64,000 nt of DNA from Psychrobacter pacificensis (GTDB lineage: Bacteria > Pseudomonadota > Gammaproteobacteria > Pseudomonadales > Moraxellaceae), in contig NZ_FNAL01000004.1 in assembly GCF_900101915.1 (NCBI RefSeq), forward strand, positions 1 through 64,000, written 5' to 3'. The position numbers were made by a program, and so were the translations under genes. Shown here in pieces: positions 18,860 to 26,541 of the stretch. Numbering within the stretch: position 1 is the stretch's first letter; each line of letters starts with the position of its first letter. The notes under the pieces are model-generated. The model was given only the letters and a program-made list of their open reading frames with translations, did not search any database and was not told the DNA's origin.

Positions 18860-19345
18860 ATGACTATACCAATACATAACCTAGAAGACCATGACTTTGG
18901 CAAACACTCAAAGACTGAGAGTAACCCCAGAGCCCGCCTACGCCTGCTCATCTTATACCAATATAGTATAGGCAAAGCCACTAACGATATTGCTAAAGAC
19001 CTCTGCATACATCCTGAAACTGCCAGACGGACATTGAAGCGATATTATGAACGAGGACTTGAGAGTCTCTACGATCGTCATCGTCGAGGTCGTCACAGCA
19101 AATTGGCAGAAGCAGACACAGCCGCTTTTAAAGCCATGATAGTCTCTGAACAAGAAAAGCGCGCTGGCGGTCGTCTAACCGGCAAAGACATTCAGCAATT
19201 GGCTAAAGAACACTACAACGCTCACTACACCGTTAACGGTATCTACGAGCTACTCAAGCGTATTGATATGAGTTGGATAAGTGCTCGTAGTCAGCATCCA
19301 AAAGCCGACATACAAGCTCAAGACGCTTTTAAAAAAACTTTATAG
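18860..19345 (+). CDS. IS630 transposase, first frame (DNA-binding part)
   Basis: The 161-residue product has the helix-turn-helix region of IS630 transposases (LRLLILYQYSIGKATNDIA...HPETARRTLKRYYERGL) followed by a second winged-helix region. The frame stops at 19343-19345 right after a run of seven A (19331-19337). A -1 shift there continues as KKNFIAQVKASLPTD into the downstream frame, giving one product of about 345 residues. IS630 elements are known to use such -1 shifts; the join itself is inferred from the frame arithmetic. Confidence 0.88.
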   Translation: MTIPIHNLEDHDFGKHSKTESNPRARLRLLILYQYSIGKATNDIAKDLCIHPETARRTLKRYYERGLESLYDRHRRGRHSKLAEADTAAFKAMIVSEQEKRAGGRLTGKDIQQLAKEHYNAHYTVNGIYELLKRIDMSWISARSQHPKADIQAQDAFKKTL

Positions 19346-19896
19346 CACAGGTTAAGGCGTCACTGCCTACTGATGTGAGCTTAGATCAAGTGGACATCTG
19401 GTTTCAAGATGAAACTCGAATAGGACAACAAGGCTCATTGACCAGAGTTTGGCATTACCGCGGTGGGCGACCTCGACTGATCAAACAGCAACAGTTTCAT
19501 TCCGCTTATCTGTTTGGTGCCTTTTGTCCAGCGACAAAGAAGGCTGTCGGCTTAGTACTGCCTTTCGTTAATAAACACACCATGTTATTGCATATGCAAG
19601 AGATTAGTAAAGCCGTACCAAAAGGACGTCATGCGGTGGTGGTGATGGACGGCGCATTATGGCATCAACCAAGCTTGAATCAGTGTAATGTCACTATGCT
19701 TAAACTACCGCCTTATTCACCTGAGCTGAATCCTTCTGAGAGAGTATGGCAGTACCTTAAGCAAAATGAGCTATCTAATCGTTGTTATGACAGTTATGAG
19801 GCTATTGTCGATGCCGCTTGCTTGGCTTGGAATAATTTGCTTAAACAGCCACAAAGAATTCGGTCGTTAACTGCTCGTGCTTGGGCGCAACTTTAA
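19336..19896 (+). CDS. IS630 transposase, second frame (DDE catalytic part)
   Basis: This is the catalytic half in the -1 frame relative to the first part, readable from 19336 just after the A7 run; the first in-frame alternative start is a GTG at 19375. The DDE triad is visible: Asp in VDIWFQDETRIG, Asp in VVVMDGALWHQ and Glu in ELNPSERVWQYLKQ. No internal stop is present, so the element may be active. It ends 13 bp before the right inverted-repeat boundary. Confidence 0.88.
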   Translation, partial: NFIAQVKASLPTDVSLDQVDIWFQDETRIGQQGSLTRVWHYRGGRPRLIKQQQFHSAYLFGAFCPATKKAVGLVLPFVNKHTMLLHMQEISKAVPKGRHAVVVMDGALWHQPSLNQCNVTMLKLPPYSPELNPSERVWQYLKQNELSNRCYDSYEAIVDAACLAWNNLLKQPQRIRSLTARAWAQL

Positions 19897-19965
19897 TTGT
19901 TGGGTTTGGTATTATTTACAATGATTTAGACAAGTAAATCATTGAGTAATAAAAGCAGCACACAT

Positions 19966-19999
19966 AAAAAGGGCTTAAGAATTATCTTAAGCCCTTTTT
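19966..19999. terminator. Bidirectional intrinsic terminator between IS and tgt
   Basis: AAAAAGGGCTTAAG (19966-19979) and CTTAAGCCCTTTTT (19986-19999) form a perfect 14-bp stem with a 6-nt loop. Runs of T appear on both strands. It serves minus-strand tgt (stop at 20033) and probably served the symporter before the IS landed. Confidence 0.88.
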
Positions 20000-20032
20000 A
20001 TGTCTAATAATATCAATAAATACTAAAATGGA

Positions 20033-21187
<1,155 letters not shown>

Positions 21188-21283
21188 TTAACCGATATAT
21201 GAGCTATGAAAATGGCGCTAATTATAGCATTGTTAGGGATTTTTTGGATATTGATATTCATTCTGTCAATATAGTCAGTCAGT

Positions 21284-21595
21284 ATGCAGCAAGATGACGG
21301 AAAGTGGCGCGTACAATTCGCGATGCTCAGTAAATATACGATGGAGACGTCACCAGAACCAAATAACCCAGAAGTCGAAATCGTCGAAGTACGAGCTCAA
21401 AATTATGACATTATCAAATTCTCAGGATTTACTGGAAGTGATAAAGTAGATAAAAGGACATAAGAACTGCGAAATTGGATGCAAAGCAAACATTTAACGC
21501 CTACAGGTTAGCCAGAATTGGCACGTTACGATGAGCCATGGGCATTGCCATTTTTACGTCGTAACGAGGTAATGATTGCGTATGAGCAAAAGTAA
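21284..21595 (+). pseudogene. Decayed SOUL-family heme-binding protein gene
   Basis: Reading one frame from ATG 21284 gives MQQDDGKWRVQFAMLSKYTM, then ETSPEPNNPEVEIVEV, KFSGFTG and LARYDEPWALPFLRRNEVMI. This is the C-terminal part of the SOUL/HBP heme-binding family as I know it. The frame is interrupted by TAA at 21461-21463 and TAG at 21509-21511, yet the reading frame is otherwise continuous to the stop at 21593-21595. The N-terminal half is missing. The two in-frame stops and the truncation point to a relic. Confidence 0.8.
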
Positions 21596-21653
21596 TACAA
21601 GGATACTAGGGCATATAGTCATTGTTCTTAGCCATTTAGGTTCTTGACCGCAC

Positions 21654-21681
21654 AAAAAAGACAGCACTTGCTGTCTTTTTT
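21654..21681 (-). terminator. Intrinsic terminator of asd (works both ways)
   Basis: AAAAAAGACAGCA (21654-21666) and TGCTGTCTTTTTT (21669-21681) are perfectly complementary. The structure lies 23 bp past the asd stop on the minus strand. Confidence 0.88.
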
Positions 21682-21704
21682 ATCTGATATTTTGGTTATT
21701 CGAT

Positions 21705-22838
21705 TTAGTTGTTTTGCTCACGAATGATATTCAGCATACGGCGCAATGGTTCTGCTGCGCCCCACAGTAGCTGATCACCAACGGTAAAGGCACCTAAATA
21801 CTCAGGGCCCATTTTAAGCTTACGTAAGCGGCCTAATGCAACTGTTAATGTACCAGTCACTGCGACTGGCGTTAAGCGATTCATAGTGGCTTCTTTGTCG
21901 TCTTCAACCAAGTCTAACCACTCGTTGCCGCTATTTTTTAGGGCGGCTTCAATCTCTTCTAGAGGGATATCTTTTTTGAGCTTGATGGTTAGACCTTGCG
22001 CATGGCAACGCATTGCCCCGACACGTACACACATACCATCGATAGGAATCGTGCTAGCTTCGTCATTACCAAGAATTTTGTTAGTCTCAACGCCGCCTTT
22101 CCATTCCTCTTTTGACTGCTTATTTTCTAACTGTACATCGATATAAGGAATCAAGCTACCGGCAAGCGGCACACCAAAGTACTGTGTAGGGAAGTCTGCT
22201 GAACGCTGTGTCTGAGCGATTTTCTTATCAATATCAAGAATGGCGCTAGCAGGGTTGGCCAGCTCATCTTGTACAGCGTCATGCAAAACACCCATACCTG
22301 AGATAAGCTCACGCATGTTATTGGCACCAGAGCCACTAGCCGCCTGATAGGTCATCGCGCTGACCCATTCGACCCAGCCCTTATTGAACAGCTCGCCGAT
22401 AGCCATCAGCATCAAAGATACGGTACAGTTACCACCGATAAAGTCTTTTTTGCCACTGGCTAAGGCGTCATCAATGACGCTGCGATTGACTGGATCAAGA
22501 ATGATGATGCTATCGTCTCGCATGCGTAGCGTACTTGCCGCATCAACCCAATAGCCAGTCCAGCCGCTATCACGTAGTGGTTGGTGAACTTTTGACGTAT
22601 AATCACCACCTTGGCAAGTAATAATCACATCACAGGCAGCGAGTGCTTCAATATCATGAGCGTCTTTTAGTTGGCCAGTTTTAATACCGTCGAATTTTGG
22701 CGCATCACCACCAGCATTACTGGTTGAAAAAAAGACAGGCGTAATACCGTTAAAGTCATTTTCTTCTTGCATACGTTGAATCAATACTGATCCTACCATG
22801 CCGCGCCAGCCTACCAAGCCTACTGTTAAATTACTCAT
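21705..22838 (-). CDS. asd: Aspartate-semialdehyde dehydrogenase
   Basis: Makes aspartate semialdehyde from aspartyl phosphate with NADPH, at the branch to lysine/diaminopimelate, threonine and methionine. The nucleotide-binding loop is [11 protein letters not shown]. The catalytic cysteine is Cys138 in [10 protein letters not shown]. The substrate-binding segment is [15 protein letters not shown], and [16 protein letters not shown] follows near the C-terminus. The 377-residue length and the WRGMVGS motif place it in the proteobacterial Asd type of E. coli and Vibrio. Monocistronic here. Confidence 0.96.
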   Translation of the reverse strand: MSNLTVGLVGWRGMVGSVLIQRMQEENDFNGITPVFFSTSNAGGDAPKFDGIKTGQLKDAHDIEALAACDVIITCQGGDYTSKVHQPLRDSGWTGYWVDAASTLRMRDDSIIILDPVNRSVIDDALASGKKDFIGGNCTVSLMLMAIGELFNKGWVEWVSAMTYQAASGSGANNMRELISGMGVLHDAVQDELANPASAILDIDKKIAQTQRSADFPTQYFGVPLAGSLIPYIDVQLENKQSKEEWKGGVETNKILGNDEASTIPIDGMCVRVGAMRCHAQGLTIKLKKDIPLEEIEAALKNSGNEWLDLVEDDKEATMNRLTPVAVTGTLTVALGRLRKLKMGPEYLGAFTVGDQLLWGAAEPLRRMLNIIREQNN

Positions 22839-23176
22839 GAAATTCAGTCCTATTTACAATTATTTGTTGCATCACCAACCGATAACAATGCCGTGAATGG
22901 TACAAAAAAGCAAGGCGTTTTGGCTATTATTTACTCGTTTTCCATACACTATTAACTATGTGTACTATAACTTTACGTTATTATTAGAGTCGCGCTTAGG
23001 TATTGGCAAAATATATTTGGTTGCCTATAAAGAATAAGGCTTTCGATAAAATACTTATTATTTTGATTGGGTAGGTATTGTAAATTTTTATGGCAGTTGT
23101 TGCAGAATCACGACTCATATATAGGCGAAAATCTTATGAAATGCTAAAGTAAGCTTCTAGCATTCATACTTGACGT

Positions 23177-23224
23177 CAGTTCAGTTAGAACTCAGTTCAT
23201 TTAAAACTCAGTTCAGTTAAGATA
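23177..23224. repeat. Three imperfect 16-bp tandem repeats
   Basis: CAGTTCAGTTAGAACT (23177-23192), CAGTTCATTTAAAACT (23193-23208) and CAGTTCAGTTAAGATA (23209-23224) follow one another without gaps. Confidence 0.85.
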
Positions 23225-23293
23225 ATGATGTGCGTTGTCATGGAGTGAATGGCACAGCATATGTCATTATTGGCCCCATTATCATCTCAATAA

Positions 23294-23323
23294 ACGGTTA
23301 TCACATACACGGTTATCACATAC
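23294..23323. repeat. Exact 15-bp duplication just before the EEP start codon
   Basis: ACGGTTATCACATAC occurs twice in tandem, at 23294-23308 and 23309-23323. It ends 1 bp before the preferred ATG 23325. Confidence 0.9.
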
Positions 23324-23324
23324 T

Positions 23325-24455
23325 ATGGATCTCTCACTATTATATTACAGCTTACAATGGCTCGCAGGATTCATCGCATTTGTAACGATCTGGGGTTGGG
23401 TGCCACTGGATAATTGGTGGGTACGTGGCGTCGAATTCCCACGCATTCAGATAATGGTACTGGGCATTATTGCTTGGATTGGCATGATCATGTTTTTCTC
23501 AGAGTGGCAACTGGGACAATGGTTGTTATTTATAGTGCTTAGCATCACACTAGCGTTTCAACTCAGAATGGTATTGCCCTATACAAGGTTGTGGAAAAAA
23601 GAAGTTCAAAAAGCGAAAAATAAGCCAGAAGGGGAAGCACATCAATTAAAAATCATGGTGTCAAATGTATTAACACCCAATAATGAAACACAAAAATTGG
23701 TTGATTTGGTCAAGCATAGACAGCCCGACATTTTAATTACGCTTGAAACTGATAAAAAATGGGAGAAAGCCTTACAGCAAATTGAGTCTGATTATCCATA
23801 TACAGTGAAGGTTCCGCTGGATAATCTATACGGTATGCACCTGTACTCTAAGCTTGAGCTCATAGATCCTGAAGTGAAGTACCTAATGATTGATGACATA
23901 CCTTCTATTCATACGCAGTTACGCTTGCAAGGTGGTCGAGTGATTTGGCTATACTGCTTGCATCCTATGCCTCCAAGTCCAACTGAGGCTGATAAATCTA
24001 CCACGCGTGATGCTGAGCTGTTGATGGTTGGCAAACACATCAAAGAAAATAAGCAAACCGCGATATTGGCTGGTGATCTCAACGATGTGGCATGGTCAAA
24101 AACCACGCGCCGCTTTCAGCGTATTTCTGGGCTGCTAGATCCTCGTATTGGTCGACACTTTATCAACACCTTTCATGTCAAATATCCGTTTCTGCGTTGG
24201 GCATTGGATCACATTTTCCATAGTGCTTGCTTTACAGTAGTTGATATCAAACGTATGCCGTCTATAGGATCTGATCATTTTCCTGTCATGACGACTTTAC
24301 AATATGAGCCAGAAGAAACGAGTAAGCAAGAAGGTAACGCGCCTACTGCAGAAGCAGAAGATGTAGCAGAAGCAGATAGCAAGATTGAAGAAGGTAAAAA
24401 AGAAGGCAAGAAAATGTCAGATGAACGCAAACAAGCGCAAGGCAGTTTTAGTTGA
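23325..24455 (+). CDS. Membrane-anchored endonuclease/exonuclease/phosphatase family protein
   Basis: The N-terminus has about three hydrophobic segments (residues 1-85 from ATG 23325). A Lys-rich linker and then an EEP (DNase I-like) domain follow. Catalytic landmarks are KIMVSNVLTPN, TLETDKKWEK (metal Glu), LAGDLNDVAWS (Asp/Asn) and the C-terminal GSDHFPVM (Asp-His pair). The C-terminal 50 residues are Glu/Lys-rich and probably disordered. ATG 23325 is preferred to the in-frame TTG at 23235. Whether the substrate is nucleic acid, phosphoinositide-like or other cannot be told; the membrane-plus-EEP design is common in uncharacterised bacterial proteins. Confidence 0.8.
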   Translation: MDLSLLYYSLQWLAGFIAFVTIWGWVPLDNWWVRGVEFPRIQIMVLGIIAWIGMIMFFSEWQLGQWLLFIVLSITLAFQLRMVLPYTRLWKKEVQKAKNKPEGEAHQLKIMVSNVLTPNNETQKLVDLVKHRQPDILITLETDKKWEKALQQIESDYPYTVKVPLDNLYGMHLYSKLELIDPEVKYLMIDDIPSIHTQLRLQGGRVIWLYCLHPMPPSPTEADKSTTRDAELLMVGKHIKENKQTAILAGDLNDVAWSKTTRRFQRISGLLDPRIGRHFINTFHVKYPFLRWALDHIFHSACFTVVDIKRMPSIGSDHFPVMTTLQYEPEETSKQEGNAPTAEAEDVAEADSKIEEGKKEGKKMSDERKQAQGSFS

Positions 24456-24493
24456 TAAGAAGTGCGACGTATAGGTTAAAGTTTACTCTTATA

Positions 24494-24513
24494 ACGTAAG
24501 CATATGCTTACGT
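24494..24513. promoter_or_regulatory. Perfect 20-bp palindrome resembling a GacA/UvrY box
   Basis: The sequence reads CGTAAG-CATATG-CTTACG with one more complementary base on each side. It matches the TGTAAG-N6-CTTACA upstream activating site of rsmX/Y/Z genes at all but the outermost base of each half. Its centre is about 65 bp upstream of the predicted start of the RNA below. No T-run follows, so it is not a terminator of the preceding gene. Confidence 0.62.
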
Positions 24514-24556
24514 CAAATAAGGTCTTTAGCTTCTATTCGTACCAAATTGATTGTCC

Positions 24557-24562
24557 TATAAT
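24557..24562 (+). promoter_or_regulatory. -10 box of the candidate small RNA
   Basis: TATAAT is perfect, while no acceptable -35 hexamer lies 16-18 bp upstream. That combination suits an activator-dependent promoter. Predicted start near 24569. Confidence 0.55.
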
Positions 24563-24568
24563 ACATTC

Positions 24569-24747
24569 ATCAACACAAGGATACGCAAGGATGCAGTGTT
24601 GAGACGGTATCAATAAAAGAACAGGTCAGCCCGCTGTCTTATACGTTACTGTTTATGACTTAGGATGAGTCAACATGGAAGAGAGATAATAACAATAACA
24701 TGAAGCACTGAAGCCCCGAACCAATCGCCCTAGGTTCGGGGCTTTTC
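24569..24747 (+). ncRNA. Candidate CsrA/RsmA-sequestering small RNA (RsmY/RsmZ/CsrB type)
   Basis: No open reading frame of note lies here. The predicted transcript of about 179 nt opens with a hairpin: TCAACAC (24570-24576) pairs with GTGTTGA (24596-24602), and AAGGA occurs twice in its loop (24577-24581, 24587-24591). A second hairpin, TGACT/AGTCA (24656-24672), displays TAGGATG in its 7-nt loop. A further TGGA is at 24676-24679. A strong intrinsic terminator ends it. GGA in an apical loop is the known CsrA/RsmA recognition pattern. Together with the upstream GacA-like palindrome this is the usual recipe for Gac-controlled sRNAs. The function is inferred; only the sequence elements are seen. 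Rival readings are an unrelated sRNA or a 3' UTR product of the EEP gene. Confidence 0.6.
24712..24747 (+). terminator. Strong intrinsic terminator of the candidate small RNA
   Basis: AGCCCCGAACC (24712-24722) and GGTTCGGGGCT (24733-24743) form a perfect 11-bp GC-rich stem with a 10-nt loop, followed by a T-rich tail (TTTCTTT). Confidence 0.92.
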
Positions 24748-24886
24748 TTTGTGCATCCTTTATCGGTTTGTAATATTCTTGCTATAAACAGCTAAATAGA
24801 TTGGTTTAACCGTCTGTTAAGTTAATTGTACTTAGGCGGTTTGCTATCCATTATTCTAATTAACTGGCAGTCAATTTCTAAATAAA

Positions 24887-24920
24887 AAAAAGGGTATATG
24901 CCAATGCATATACCCTTTTT
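24887..24920 (-). terminator. Intrinsic terminator of the lptD-surA operon
   Basis: AAAAAGGGTATATG (24887-24900) and CATATACCCTTTTT (24907-24920) pair perfectly over 14 bp. It lies 70 bp past the surA stop and can also act on the plus strand. Confidence 0.85.
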
Positions 24921-24990
24921 CTGTGCAAGCTAATTAGTATTATTAGCGTTCAGTGTATTAACTTATGACCAAGCAGTTGAACGTAAGTCT

Positions 24991-26385
24991 TTAACCGAGT
25001 ACTTGGATGTAAGCACCTGCACGCAATTCTTGCAACCAGTCTTCTTGTGCTTGAGGCGCTAGGCGTTGATACAAAGCTTGGCGTGCCATATTGCGACGAT
25101 ATTGCTCGCTCACATCCTGCTGACGCTTACCGTCAACCTTTAAAATATGCCAGCCGAATTGAGTTTTGAATGGAGCAGAATAGTCACCAACGGCTGTGTT
25201 TTTCATTGTGGCTTCAAATGGAGCCACCATATCTTCTTCACTGACCCAATCAAGATCACCACCGCGTCCAGCCGATCCTGGATCGTCTGAATAGGTTGAT
25301 GCTAAGGCAGCAAAATCAGCGCCATTACGCAGTTGCTCATACAAATCATTAATTTTCTGTTCAGCCAGTGCATCTGTCTGTAACTCATCGAATTTTACTA
25401 AGATATGACGAGTGTGCCACTGCGGAATCAGCATGGTATCACTGGCTTTTTTATCAGCCAGCTTAACGATATCGATACCTTCAGGCGTTAGTAACGGCTC
25501 ACTAACTGCACCAATATCGAGGTTGGTAATTTTGCTTGATAGCTCTGTCGGTAGGGAGGCCGCTTTGTGAAAGCCCATATCGCCACCTTGAATAGGGATA
25601 GGATAGCTACCTTGGCTTGCAGCAACAGCTTCAGAGACATTGACATTTGGTTCAAGTAAACGAGTACGCAAATCCTGTGCAACTTTTAGCGCTTCCTCAC
25701 GTTGAGCTGCTGATAGACGGCTGTAGTCATCTATATAAGGAACGCGTACATGCACAGTTTGGTATTCACTTTGGTTCAAACGTTTTGCTTCAGGCGACGC
25801 CAAAAATGCATCAATATCTTGCTCGCTAATGCGTACTCGGCGACTGATTTGACGCTGCTGCAGCTCTTGAATAGCAGCATCTTCGATCAGTTGAGCACGT
25901 AATGCGGCATAACTACCAGGACGCGCGGCATCTAAGCGTTGCTGCAATGCTGAGATGCTATTAAGCCCTTGAGATTGAGCAATTTGAGCAAGGCGTTGAT
26001 TGATCTCGGTCTCATCAGGAGATAGGCCGACACGTTTTACCATTGATAGTTGCAATTCACGCAAGATAAGCGCGTTTAGTACCTCAGACTGTAGTTGTGC
26101 TGAGTTTGCAATTGGCTCGCCTGCTGCTCGTGCGCGGGCTTGGGTTTGTGTAATGGCATCAACCAATTCGCTCTTCAAGATAGCGTTTTCATTGACCAAA
26201 GCCACGATGCCATCAGTACTATTGGCAGGTGTCAAACGATCGACGGTGTTTTGTCCAGCCGGATTCGACGTTTGTGCTACTGCAGGTGCCACCGTGGCTG
26301 CTTGAGCGCTCAAAGTGAGCGTAAGGCTGGCCCCTATAGACAGTAGTACAGCTCGGCTGGTTTGACGTAAAGAAAAAAATCTCAT
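24991..26385 (-). CDS. surA: Periplasmic chaperone and peptidyl-prolyl isomerase SurA
   Basis: Escorts outer-membrane proteins such as LptD and BamA substrates across the periplasm. A signal peptide, MRFFSLRQTSRAVLLSIG followed by a second hydrophobic part ending ...LSAQA, is followed by the SurA N-terminal domain (DGIVALVNENAILKSEL). Two parvulin-type rotamase domains follow, the second with WHTRHILVKFDE and GSAGRGGDLDWVSEEDMV. The frame opens at 26439, but ATG 26385 has GAGGAG 4 nt upstream and begins a normal signal peptide. That gives 464 residues versus 428 in E. coli. It lies downstream of lptD as in most gammaproteobacteria; pdxA and rsmA do not follow. Confidence 0.94.
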   Translation of the reverse strand: MRFFSLRQTSRAVLLSIGASLTLTLSAQAATVAPAVAQTSNPAGQNTVDRLTPANSTDGIVALVNENAILKSELVDAITQTQARARAAGEPIANSAQLQSEVLNALILRELQLSMVKRVGLSPDETEINQRLAQIAQSQGLNSISALQQRLDAARPGSYAALRAQLIEDAAIQELQQRQISRRVRISEQDIDAFLASPEAKRLNQSEYQTVHVRVPYIDDYSRLSAAQREEALKVAQDLRTRLLEPNVNVSEAVAASQGSYPIPIQGGDMGFHKAASLPTELSSKITNLDIGAVSEPLLTPEGIDIVKLADKKASDTMLIPQWHTRHILVKFDELQTDALAEQKINDLYEQLRNGADFAALASTYSDDPGSAGRGGDLDWVSEEDMVAPFEATMKNTAVGDYSAPFKTQFGWHILKVDGKRQQDVSEQYRRNMARQALYQRLAPQAQEDWLQELRAGAYIQVLG

Positions 26386-26541
26386 GATGCTCCTCATCAA
26401 TGTCATCGCATCGGATGGTAGTTGGTCAACACGATCCAATACTTTTAATCATTAAATACCCGACAGTGTTGTCCATAATTGGATTGTAGATAGTGCTTTA
26501 TACATTTTTATATAAATAATATTTTACTTCAAAAAATCTCG

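Larger units (their letters stand above)
18829..19909 (+). mobile_element. IS630-family insertion sequence, apparently complete
   Basis: Terminal inverted repeats CCAAACCCAA (18829-18838) and TTGGGTTTGG (19900-19909) are perfect over 10 bp. Both ends are flanked by TA (18827-18828 and 19910-19911), the target duplication of the IS630/Tc1 group. The 1081-bp element encodes one DDE transposase split over two frames. It is inserted immediately after the symporter stop codon and does not break a gene. Confidence 0.93.
22839..23324. other. Gene-free region upstream of asd and the EEP protein
   Basis: A 486-bp AT-rich divergent spacer. It contains two short tandem-repeat blocks, at 23177-23224 and 23294-23323. 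No convincing gene, RNA or operator is seen; promoters for both flanking genes must lie here. Confidence 0.4.

Noticed and set aside
24494-24513. Palindrome read as the terminator of the EEP gene
   Set aside because: The hairpin would have no T-run after it (GTCAAATAAG), and the match to the GacA box is more specific.
24569-24747. 6S RNA or SRP RNA instead of a Csr-type RNA
   Set aside because: There is no long rod with a central bubble closing 5' to 3', and no SRP tetraloop domain motif.
26386-26439. 18 extra N-terminal residues on SurA
   Set aside because: They would precede the signal peptide with an acidic stretch; GAGGAG next to ATG 26385 decides the start.
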